From Trachelipus rathkii (taxonomy: Eukaryota > Arthropoda > Malacostraca > Isopoda > Trachelipodidae), in assembly GCA_015478945.1 (NCBI GenBank), contig JABUQX010060221.1, forward strand, positions 1 through 15,000: a stretch of 15,000 nucleotides of DNA, read 5' to 3'. The notes below the pieces were generated by a model. That model made no database searches, was not told where the DNA came from, and was given only the letters and a program-made list of their open reading frames with translations. A program made the position numbers and the translations under genes. Below are positions 1 to 8,768 of the stretch, one piece after another. Position 1 is the stretch's first letter. Each line of letters starts with the position of its first letter.

Positions 1-62
1 CCTTTTCAGCTGATTAATTGGTCTCTTTTATTATTTTTATTTATTGGTTGTTTTATGTAAGT
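1..62 (+). other. Candidate exon with flanking splice-like signals
   Basis: The window opens with CCTTTTCAG, a good 3' splice-site match, and GTAAGT, a perfect 5' splice-site core, lies at 57-62. The 47 nt between them (10-56) are open in the frame that starts CTG ATT AAT TGG and read LINWSLLLFLFIGCF. This is a run of hydrophobic residues such as signal peptides or membrane segments have. No start codon is visible, and the upstream part would lie outside the window. The segment is T-rich, and T-rich DNA yields hydrophobic peptides by chance. It is noted because the same GTAAGT motif recurs in the satellite downstream. I do not recognise a gene here. Confidence 0.2.
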
Positions 63-77
63 TGGTAAACATTAGCT

Positions 78-143
78 TATATATATATATAATTATATAT
101 ATATATATTATATATATATAATATTATATATTATTATAATATT

Positions 144-190
<47 letters not shown>
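78..190. repeat. (TA)n microsatellite, interrupted
   Basis: This is an almost pure TA dinucleotide tract with a few AA, TT and ATT interruptions around 90-145, becoming perfect from about 150 to 190. It separates the short left-edge segment from the GC-richer stretch at 191-328. Such tracts are self-complementary and prone to slippage, so the true length is uncertain. Confidence 0.95.
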
Positions 191-194
<4 letters not shown>

Positions 195-328
195 GACATT
201 GCTGTATGTGGTTCGCAAATTTTGTGCTGTGTAGTGCACATTTGAAAAGAGATGGTGTGGAGCACGTTTTTGCAAAAGATGATGGGTGGTATGCTGTGCG
301 GAAAAAATCCAGAGTCAGCCAGCCTTAA
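191..328 (+). other. Short GC-richer open stretch, possible gene fragment
   Basis: Directly after the TA tract, composition changes to G/T-rich DNA with clearly more GC than its surroundings. Frame TTG at 191 stays open for 45 codons to TAA at 326-328. The C-terminal part reads VFAKDDGWYAVRKKSRVSQP, a charged and varied composition unlike translated low-complexity DNA. There is an ATG at 206. No start context, family motif or splice partner can be shown. It could be an exon fragment, a mobile-element remnant or chance. The satellite array begins right at its end. Confidence 0.2.
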
Positions 329-1835
329 CTATTTATATTAAGCTGACTACGTATATATATTAGTAACCATAATATATATGGTATTAAGTATTTAAGATTT
401 TCTTCATAAAGGAAATACTTCAAACACCTGCTTAATTTACTAGGAGTCCATAAATTAATTATTAACTAATATAGTAGTTATTTAAGTATGATAAATGACT
501 ATAATTTTTTTTAAACTTTATAAGATTTCTTGTTTTAACTCAGACTTATAAAACGATATACCTATAAGCTACGACTACGCTTTTATTTGCTAACACTAAG
601 AATGTAAGTATTTAGAGTTCTTTTAAAGTGAAATAAATATCTCAAACACTGTGGCCAAACTATGCACTACTTAGTCCAAAATTAATTACAGGAGTAATGA
701 TATAATTCTATTATGAGTATGAGGACTGTATACCAAAATCAAAATTTTCTTTGTTAATAACACTTAAAACGATAGTATTACCTAAGCTCGATACTCAGCT
801 TTTGGCTTACACCAGAATTGATAAGTTTATTATAATAGTTCTTTCAAAGAAGATACCTCCTAAACACCTGCTCATTTAAAATTATCACTAGAGAGTCCAT
901 GAAATATATTATTACAATGAAAAGATTAGTATGTGAAATTGCTATTATTTTGTTAAATTGAATAAGTCTCTTCTAATAAATGTTTCTCTCAGTGTATCTC
1001 TATATATACGTTAAAAAAAACATTTACTTAGTTCAAAAAAAATTTCTAAGTTTCAGAAAAAATAAGTTTTTTAAGAAAACGATTGATATTCTTAAGTTGC
1101 TCGAAGCTCTATCGCTTGTGAGTCTGATACATACTATAATGTCCAGAAAGTATATGCTTAGGCAGCTTCACTTAAAAAGAAATGTTTCACTCTATAAAAC
1201 ACATATCGTACATATACACCTGCCATAACATTATTTCTATACCTTATGGAGATGCAAAAATTGATTATACATGAGACACGTTAGAATATATTGTTTTTGG
1301 CACAATATGATAATAAGTAGCTGACAGAAAATTACTAATCCGTATAACTACTATATATTCACACATATACCTATCTCGACTACGCTTTATTTGCTACACC
1401 AGAATATAATGAAAGTATTTTAGATTTCTTCAAAGCAGATTAACCTCAAACTCACTTGCTCATTAAAATTACCTAGGGTCAAATTATATACATGAAAGTG
1501 ATTTGTATTGAAGCTAATTTTTCAATTATTATGAATTCTTTGGTATTATAACACTTATAAAACGTAATATTACCTAAGCTCGACTACGCTATAATGCTAC
1601 ATCCATAAATGTGATGATTAAAATTCTTAGTATTCTTCATAGAAAATTAACCTCGAAACACGCGGCCTATAATATATCCTAGAGTCAAATTATTACATAG
1701 AAAGAGTAAATTTATAGTATGATAGCTAATTTTTCAACTTTAGATTTCTTATTTGTAGAAGATAACACTTAAAACGATATAATTAATGACTTATCTCGGA
1801 CTACTGCTCACTTTATTAATTGTGCACACTATAAT

Positions 1836-1961
1836 GTAAGTTATTTATAGTTTTTTACTAAAAGAAATAACCAATACACTGCGTAAATATTACCTAGGAG
1901 TCGAAATTATTACATTGAAGTGATTTATTATGTATGAATGCTAATTTTATTCAACTTATAG
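1836..1961 (+). other. Intron-like segment within satellite monomer, example 1
   Basis: Exact GTAAGT at 1836-1841 is followed by a branch-point-like TGCTAAT at 1939-1945, then a T-rich stretch and a terminal TAG at 1959-1961. This is the order and spacing of a short metazoan intron of 126 bp. The same signals recur in neighbouring monomers. No evidence of splicing can be seen in the sequence itself. Confidence 0.3.
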
Positions 1962-2252
1962 ATTTCTTGTTATTACTACTTAAAACGATTATACCTAAAG
2001 TTCATCGACTTACGCTCATTTAGTTGCTACACCAGATAATTTGTAAGTATTTTAGAGTTCTTCAAAGAGATACCTCAAACACCTATCTAAAAAATCTTAC
2101 CTAGGAGCTAAAATTATTACATGAAAGTAGATTTATTTAATATGAATGCAATATTTTCAACTTTTAGATTTTCTTTTGTTTATTAAAACGTAAATAAGCT
2201 AGATAACCTTAGCATCGACTTAACTGCTTTATTTGCTTACATCACATAGTAT

Positions 2253-2394
2253 GTAAGTTATTAGTAGTGTATTTCTTCCATAAAGGAATAATACCTCAAA
2301 AATATTGCACTTAAATTACCTAAGTGGATTTACCAAAATTTAATTACATGAAATGATAATTTATGTAATGATTGCTAATTTTTTCATCATTTAG
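2253..2394 (+). other. Intron-like segment within satellite monomer, example 2
   Basis: GTAAGT at 2253-2258, TGCTAAT at 2373-2379, then a T-rich tract ending TTTAG at 2390-2394. The next segment, up to the GTAAGT at 2471, is 76 nt and corresponds to the 69-nt consensus mini-exon plus extra bases. Confidence 0.3.
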
Positions 2395-2470
2395 ATTTCT
2401 TTGTTATATATAACACCTACAACGATATACCTAATAGCTCGGGACTACGCTTATGCTATTACAACAGAAT

Positions 2471-2598
2471 GTAAGTATTTTTAGAATTCTTCAAATGAAA
2501 GAGATACCTCAAAACACTGCCTAAATTAACTACTAGTCCAAATTATTTAACATTGTAAAGTGATGATTTAGTATGAATGATAATTTTTTTACCTTTAG
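2471..2598 (+). other. Intron-like segment within satellite monomer, example 3
   Basis: GTAAGT at 2471-2476 directly follows ACAACAGAAT. A variant branch-like TGATAAT lies at 2578-2584, then seven T and ACCTTTAG ending at 2598. The following segment runs 83 nt to the next GTAAGT at 2682-2687. Confidence 0.3.
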
Positions 2599-4173
2599 AT
2601 TTTCACTTTTGTTTATTAATATCACTTATAATAAATACGATTCTACGCTAAGCATTCCGACTACCTCAATAGGCAGAATATGTAAGTATATTATTAGATG
2701 TCTTTCAAGAAGATACCTATATAACACTACTGTACTTAATTATAACCTATGGAAGTCCAATTATATACTGGATTGAAAGTGATTTGTATGAGATGCTAAT
2801 TTCATACTTTTACAATTTTCTTTGTTGTTAACACTTAAAACGATATTTACCTAAGCTGCGACTACGCTTTTATTGTACACCGAAATGTAAGTTTTTAGAT
2901 GTTCTCAAAGAGATACCTCAAAACCTGCTCTAATATACCTTGGAGTCCAAAATTACATTGAAAGTATTTAGTTTGATTTCTAAATTTTTTCAATATTAGT
3001 GATTTTCACTATGTTTATTATATAAACACTTTAAACGTATTTTACCTAGCTTCAGACTTACGACTTATTGGCTTAACACCAGATATTGTTAATATTATAA
3101 GAGTTTAGTTTAAAAGGAATTAACTCAAACACCTGCCTAAATTACCTAGTGAAGTACCAAATTATTACGATGAAAGTGTATATAGTATGAATGCTATATA
3201 CTTTTCAACTTTATATTTCTTTATCTTATAACACTTATAAACGATATACTAATTAAGCTCGACTACGCTTTATTTGCTAACCAGAATTAAATTATTAAAT
3301 AGTAGTTCGTTTACAAAGAAGAAACTACTCTCAATAAACACTGGATATAATTAGTGACTTACAGTGTGATACACTCAATTTATGATTAGCATGTAGAGAA
3401 CGATAGTAATTGAACATAAGTTAATTACAAATTTCTCACTAATTTATTACTTTACTCAATTTAGATTTTATGTCAATAATAAATCTCACTTTTAAAAATA
3501 AGGTATCGCAATATAAGTTTATATCTCGATGTAGCAGCTTCTAATTTGTCTCTACACTATATTATTTTTCTCAGATTGTGTTAGTAGATATTTTTCTACT
3601 CATATAAAAAACTGTAAAATCTCCCCAAACATAAATTCAAGTAAACATACAATCTCAGTGACAGGAATCAACATTATATTAAAAATGAATAGCTATAATA
3701 ATTCCTTATATCACTACAATAATAATATAAAATTTAATTACAAATAACACTTTTTTGAGATTTCAATTTGTATAACACTTAAAACGAATAATACTTAGAG
3801 AGACTCAGAACTATAATCAGAGTCATTTATAAATTTTACATGACATACCCAAGTAAGATTAAGAGATAAATAAATTGAACAGATTCAATCAATAAAATAA
3901 TACAATCATATAATAAATAAAACTCCATGACTCAATTAAAATTTAACATAGATGGAGATACTCACTACATAAATTATAATCAATAAATTTTGAAAATTGA
4001 AATATTTGTATATTGCGTCATTAGTGATAATATTTATTTTCGATTATACTTTAGATATGCAAATCATATTGTTTCATGCTCGCTTATATTTCAATAATTA
4101 CACTTATAAAATTCGTATATAGTAAAACTCCTTAATGCATACGTATTATACGACTTATCTGCTCCTCCCCAAA

Positions 4174-4199
4174 ATAAACTCTCTCACTCTCTCTCGCAC
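4174..4199 (+). repeat. (CT)n-rich microsatellite inside the satellite
   Basis: A short CTCTCTCACTCTCTCTCGC run sits where the corresponding part of other monomers has AT-rich satellite sequence. It continues into C-rich text (CCACTACCTCCACATCC) to about 4220, so this monomer carries an expansion not seen in its neighbours. Confidence 0.7.
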
Positions 4200-4383
4200 A
4201 ACCACTACCTCCACATCCTCTGCCTCGAATTATCACGTGCTGAAATTATTGTGTACAAGGAAGATGATTTGAGAATTTGACATGCTAAGTTTACTCTCAT
4301 ACTCTCTAGATTCTCTTTGATTATCAATAAACACTGAAACCGACGATCTCCTGAGCTCTATCATAACCGCTCTCAATTACTAC

Positions 4384-4410
4384 ACGCTCTCTCTCTCTCG
4401 GTCTCGTTTT
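4384..4410 (+). repeat. (CT)n-rich microsatellite, second tract
   Basis: A CGCTCTCTCTCTCTCGGTCTCG run about 210 bp after the first CT tract, that is, at a similar place in the next monomer. This suggests either a shared variant in adjacent copies or a systematic error in the same sequence context. Confidence 0.65.
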
Positions 4411-6249
4411 CTATTATTCATACCTCCAAACCACCCTGCCTAAATTACTAGGAGTCCGATCAATTACTATGTGAAATGTTGTATTAGTCACTAGAATGCT
4501 GAATATATTTTCACAACTATATGATTATCATTCTGTATATATATACACTAAACAATCATATAAGCTTAGGCTAATTACGCTTTATGTACATAGTAATGTT
4601 AATTATATTATTTTTAGCGTGTGTCTTTTCAATAGAAATCCACCTTTCATTCCAGCATACTGCCCTAACCTAACCTAGAGTTGCATTAACGCTGATTATA
4701 CCCCATGAATAAGATGAAATACTATATATATGATATGTTTCTAGTTCTTTTTCAACTTGAGATTTTCTTTTCTCCAGGACTGAACACTCCTTGAAATCGA
4801 CTTCTCACACTGGGACCTTCGTAACCTAAGTCGGCTCTTATACTTGACTCACCAGAGAGTAAGTACAATAATTTTAACTATATCTTGCAAAGACAGACCA
4901 CGCTAACTCACGCACTCTAAAGACTACCTGGCGCGCTTCCCATATATTAACCCTTGGATGCTCAACACAATTATAATATGCTAAAACCATGCCACCTTGC
5001 CTACTTAAGTTACACGAACTCTCATCTCTCTTCCTCTCTACTTATAACTGCTCAAGATTCTATTGTGACTTAAATAACTACTTTTAACAAATCCACCAAG
5101 ACATAATTACCTAAGTCCAGCTTCAATGAAATAGGCAATCTCTCAGTGGCGTCCAAAGTTTGTTGACTCGTATGTTGAATAGGCAATCTTTAGAATCTTT
5201 AAAAAAGCAAATACCACAAAACCATGCCTTATTTAACCCTAGGCAGTGCCCAGATTTATTTACAGTAGTGTAGAATTACTGTTAGTATGAATTGCAGAAT
5301 CTTTTTTTTTACACCTTATAAACATATTTTATATTTCCTATTACATACTGGATCATTACCTAATGACTCGACTAATCACCTGTTATTTGTCATCTCACCT
5401 CATGCATAGATAATGCTCTCCTATTTTATAGTTTTTTCAAAGAACAACCTACTTCACTTGAACACCTGCAACTAATACCTATGCGTACTCCCTAACTATT
5501 AATTACCAATACTGAAGTTTTTATAATAGACATGTTGCACACAATTTTTTTCAACAATTTCAGTTCAAGTGCAGCTAAAGCTATAAATCGATTTTTTTCG
5601 TTCTAACTACGCTTTATACATACACACAGAATGTAAGTCATCTTAAATTCATCCTATATCAGTTATTTATCTAGGAGTGTTCTTTAAGAGGAATACTCAG
5701 AACGGCCTGCCTAAACTAACCCTACAGTCCACACTTAATCTTGACATCGTGAATTGCTCATTAGTATTGACTGCTTATTTTCCTTCAAATTTTCGAATTT
5801 TCTTTGTCTAATCACTAACATCCTTTAGACCTAACGCACTATACTACCAGCCATACACCTTTACGTCTTTTTTTGCGACAAATTCTCTCCATCAATAGCG
5901 TCTATCATAGTCCATAATTTCAAATTTCTTATAATCACAAGGAGGATCCATATATTACATAACCACTGGCAACTTCGTCTCAAAGGTCATCTCCATTAGG
6001 TCCTAATAAGCATAATCCACTCTGATTGAGCTATCACTCTCTTCTTACACTATCGACTAGATGAAAATCGATAGACCTTGATAATTATTGGAATCGGCCT
6101 AATCTTTTTTCAATCTTAATGAACTTTCTTGTATATTGACAATTATAAGGACGAGGTCCCTGTAATGAACATTTTACGTTTCATTTAACTCTTTAAAGAA
6201 CAACCATGGACTTTTGTATGCACAGATGTAATTATTATATAAATACACT

Positions 6250-7225
6250 TCTTGAAATAAGTTAGAAAGAACATCCTCGACAGGTAGTTTGAAGTCTCTG
6301 TGTGGGCCGGGTGCCCCAAGATTTACTTGATATTTCTCTTAATACTTCTTGTCCTCGCTAGTCAAAAATCTCATCCAATAAGATATACACTTATGTTCAA
6401 AGATATTTCAAAATGTAATTTTTCAGGTATAAAGCTGCCATCATGTTAACGTATTCGAGTTAACTATGAGAATAACGTTTAACATACAAGTTCGATAACT
6501 AAAAAAAAAGAATAAAAAAGTATGCTATCAAAATTTCTTCAAATATTTTTTTTTAAAACTTTAAAATCTTTTTTCACGCAGTTTTCACTTCTCAAATCAG
6601 ACCTCATTCAATCCAATTATTACTGGAATTGTCAGCATTTTTATAAAACCTATTGTATGCTCAAAGCATCTTGGCCAGGGTCTTCATATGGAAATTTTCC
6701 TAATTAGAGTTGCATACTCATCTATTTCGTGTAGACAGTCAAAACATTTCTCTCAGCATTTATAATGATTATTGTCTTTCCCTTAACTTGTCACACGTCT
6801 CTAATTATGTATCGTTTCGATCACATTACTTCAAACATATAAAATTTCCCTTGTGAGAAGTTCATACAGCGCAATAAACCATAAATACTCTGTGACTACT
6901 TTTATCTCCCTCTATATCTTATCAAGGCAGGTATAAAATATATTTGATACTGCCTACACCTCTTCTCTAATTGCTTTTCTACTTTACAATGGTGACTGTA
7001 CTCTAGTTACGGTTGATTGTCATTGCAGCATTCATTTGATTCCCGGGCCCTAAAAAAAAGCTGTCATGTGCATAACTACCGAACGTTGGCCGGTACATAT
7101 CTTTAGATCCAAAACTCATCAATTTACCTTCCCCAGATTTTCATTTTAGATTAATCTTACTATTCTTATTCACTCTCAATGTCATTAATAAAAAGTCTAA
7201 ATTAACTTCAGCGTTGTTATATACT
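6250..7225. other. AT-rich stretch without recognised features
   Basis: Satellite words fade out by about 6250. The rest is AT-rich with two short GC-richer islands (GTGGGCCGGGTGCCCC near 6302-6317 and TCCCGGGCCC near 7041-7050) and an A-run near 6501-6517. I see no tRNA-like arms, no terminal inverted repeats and no coding pattern. A 61-codon open frame at 6522-6707 starts in poly-T DNA and is not supported as a gene. Confidence 0.6.
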
Positions 7226-7985
7226 TTTTGAACTACTCATTGATGTATATACATATTCTTCAATATCTATATTTCTGTCAACTTATACTACCATGCCAAA
7301 TTACGAATACTTTCCTGATATTCTTACGTATTAGTATATATATAATATTATCGACTACTTTTGAATTTATACATATATCCTCATATATACTAAATAACAA
7401 ACCTATATTCTTTTTTCTTATATTCTTACTATCTATTTTATCCAATTTATTAATTTTATCAACTTTATATATTTTATTCACTATATTCATTTTAGCAATG
7501 TTATATACATTTATACTTTTGTATCCATTTTATCCACTTTATCTACATTTTTCATCTGTTTAATATACGTATATAAAAACATCCATCTACTCTATTATTT
7601 CGATTATTATATACTCATGACTAAGTAATTATCCCTTATTTCATACTTCTTATAATACTTCATTTTCTCTGCACTAGTGACTTCATTCTCATATAGAAGA
7701 GACTAGTTACTCATTATATTGTACTATATTGTTAATAATATATAGTATCATATCCCTAATTATCTAATATCCCTTCTACTATTCCATAAAATATATAACT
7801 ATTGTTATTACTATAATAATTTATCATCTTCTATATTTATTTATTTATCCTCCTATAACTAATATATATTGCTATAAACCTATTTTAGTTATAATTTACT
7901 ACTCATTATATATATTTATTTATATACCTATATATATATAATAGATAAATATATTTTCAATATATATAATATCGATATTACATTA
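7225..7985. repeat. Pyrimidine/AT low-complexity tract
   Basis: The plus strand is dominated by T, A and C in short near-repeats such as TTTATCCA, TTTATCAAC, TATATTC and TATATAT. A 111-codon frame at 7228-7563 is open on the plus strand, and another of 70 codons is open on the minus strand over the same bases. The plus frame translates to an unbroken run of I, L, F, Y and S without motifs, so I read it as a product of composition and not a membrane protein gene. From 7570 to 7985 the DNA is almost only A, T and C. Confidence 0.6.
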
Positions 7986-7994
7986 TTTATTTCC

Positions 7995-8204
7995 TTGTGG
8001 AAATATTCGTGCTACCAAAAATGTGATGATAAAACAGAATCCATCTTGAATCAGAAACAGCTGATAACGAGTGAAATGAACTCAAGAAGAATACTTTGCT
8101 TAGTGATTAAAGCCTCGCGCACTATGTTGCATGGAAATGCTGATAAGGCAAAGGTTGAACAGGATATACTGATAAAAATCGAATTGAACGCAATGCTGCT
8201 CTAA
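7995..8204 (+). other. Isolated 69-codon ORF of higher complexity, unrecognised
   Basis: An open frame from ATG at 7995 to TAA at 8202-8204 lies just where low-complexity AT DNA gives way to mixed composition. The product is hydrophilic and varied, with K, E, D, R and N well spread (for example DDKTESILNQKQLITSEMNS and ADKAKVEQDILIKIELNAM), and could form helices. It has no domain I recognise. It could be a single exon, a fragment of a mobile element, or chance. The mixed composition continues to about 8335. I cannot see clear splice partners. Confidence 0.25.
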
Positions 8205-8339
8205 GAATCCCCTTATGAAGCTTACTAGTCGCCTTATTTCGATGTCTCACTCTAAACTCGAACAGAAGATACCTGATTTAAGCAATAATGATTCCAGAGA
8301 TTACCTTTTTTTTTGCGTATAACGTTGAAATTGAACCCG

Positions 8340-8768
8340 GTAAATTTTGATAAATATTGTAGGGAAAATGCAATTTTTATATTGCCTTTTTTATATATAG
8401 ATATTGTTATTACTATATTATCATTTATAATTTATATTATTAAATTATCATAAATAACATTTCTTTTATGCAATGTAATAGCCGTCGTGCTGTTCTTCGC
8501 TTTATTTGTAATACTTAATATTCTGTTTCTCTAAATGACTATTACTTTTATTTTTACTTTATTAATAGGCTAGAATTACATCTCATTATTATTATCATAT
8601 TATCCTATAATCTAACCTAACCTAACCACAATAATTAAATCATTCATATTTCTATATATCCTCTTATAACTTTATATAACACATCCACCCCACTTTATAT
8701 ATATTATACTATATTATTATGTGTGAGGATAATATTATTTATATATATAAATTCTACATATTTATTAT
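8340..8768. other. AT-rich spacer without genes
   Basis: Mostly A/T sequence with TTAT-type simple repeats between 8390 and 8460 and again between 8520 and 8720. The only distinct element is the short CCTAA run at 8613-8627, listed separately. Confidence 0.6.
8613..8627 (-). repeat. Three telomere-type CCTAA units
   Basis: TAACCTAACCTAACC equals three units of CCTAA, the complement of TTAGG, the telomeric repeat of many insects and some other arthropods (established knowledge). Three units are too few to call an interstitial telomere and may be chance. It is used only as a weak lineage hint. Confidence 0.45.

Larger units (their letters stand above)
1340..3330 (+). repeat. Best-preserved block of the satellite array
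   Basis: Nine to ten monomers here keep nearly all consensus words. The CTCGACTACGCT core is exact at 1375-1386 and 1579-1590, and lightly altered at about 1795, 2004, 2214, 2438, 2656, 2855, 3050 and 3258. The shortest spacing is 195 bp (2830 to 3025), and mean spacing between 1550 and 3230 is 210 bp. Differences are mostly single-base or two-base additions, with few clear substitutions. Confidence 0.9.
328..6250 (+). repeat. Tandem satellite array, about 24 degenerate monomers
   Basis: Monomers were recognised by a recurring order of words: ACACTTAAAACGATATACC, then AAGCTCGACTACGCTTTA, then TTGCTACACCAGAATGTAAG, then AGAGTTCTTCAAAGAGATAC, then CAAACACCTGCCTAAATT, then CCTAGGAGTCC, then ATTACATGAAAGTGATTTAG, then TATGAATGCTAATTTTTTC, then AACTTTTAGATTTCTTTG. 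Joined, they make a unit of about 185-187 bp. Approximate monomer starts (the ACACTTAAAACGAT anchor) are 328, 540, 759, 1073, 1340, 1550, 1764, 1974, 2180, 2412, 2620, 2830, 3025, 3230, 3485, 3774, 4100, 4330, 4545, 4783, 5076, 5311, 5570, 5811 and 6138. All copies run head to tail in the same orientation. Spacing exceeds the consensus in every copy because of scattered extra bases. The left boundary abuts the GC-richer stretch. The right boundary is gradual, and copies past about 5800 are only just recognisable. Short ORFs inside the array follow from this structure and are not called as genes. Confidence 0.9.
3330..6250 (+). repeat. Eroded part of the satellite array with C/T-rich additions
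   Basis: Anchors continue (for example AACACTTAAAACGA at 3774, and ACGCTTTATACATACACACAGAATGTAAGT around 5609-5638, split here as two words, the first ending at 5620), but spacing rises to 215-327 bp. Extra material is often C/T-rich, as in the CTC-rich insertions at 4160-4230 and 4380-4410. Later copies such as 5811 and 6138 keep only the TTTTCAA-type tract, a TTTCTTTG or TTTCTTG word and fragments of the anchor. Either this part is older and more diverged, or sequence quality is worse here. Confidence 0.7.

Noticed and set aside
980..1228. 82-codon ORF
   Set aside because: It overlaps satellite monomers (anchor at 1073) and A-rich filler; the frame is not shared by other copies.
2573..2776. 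67-codon ORF
   Set aside because: It lies entirely within satellite monomers and is open only because of extra bases in this copy.
4663..4678. CCCTAACCTAACCTAG resembling TTAGG telomere repeats
   Set aside because: It sits exactly where the satellite consensus has CTGCCTAAATTACCTAGGAGT, so it is best read as an altered satellite copy.
4496..4678. 60-codon ORF
   Set aside because: Within an eroded satellite monomer; not kept in other copies.
328..6250. CRISPR array
   Set aside because: The whole unit repeats, with no short constant repeat and variable spacer pattern, and the context is eukaryotic.
7228..7563. 111-codon hydrophobic ORF as a membrane protein
   Set aside because: The DNA is low-complexity T/A/C, an opposite-strand ORF overlaps it, and the peptide has no motif beyond a run of I, L, F and Y.
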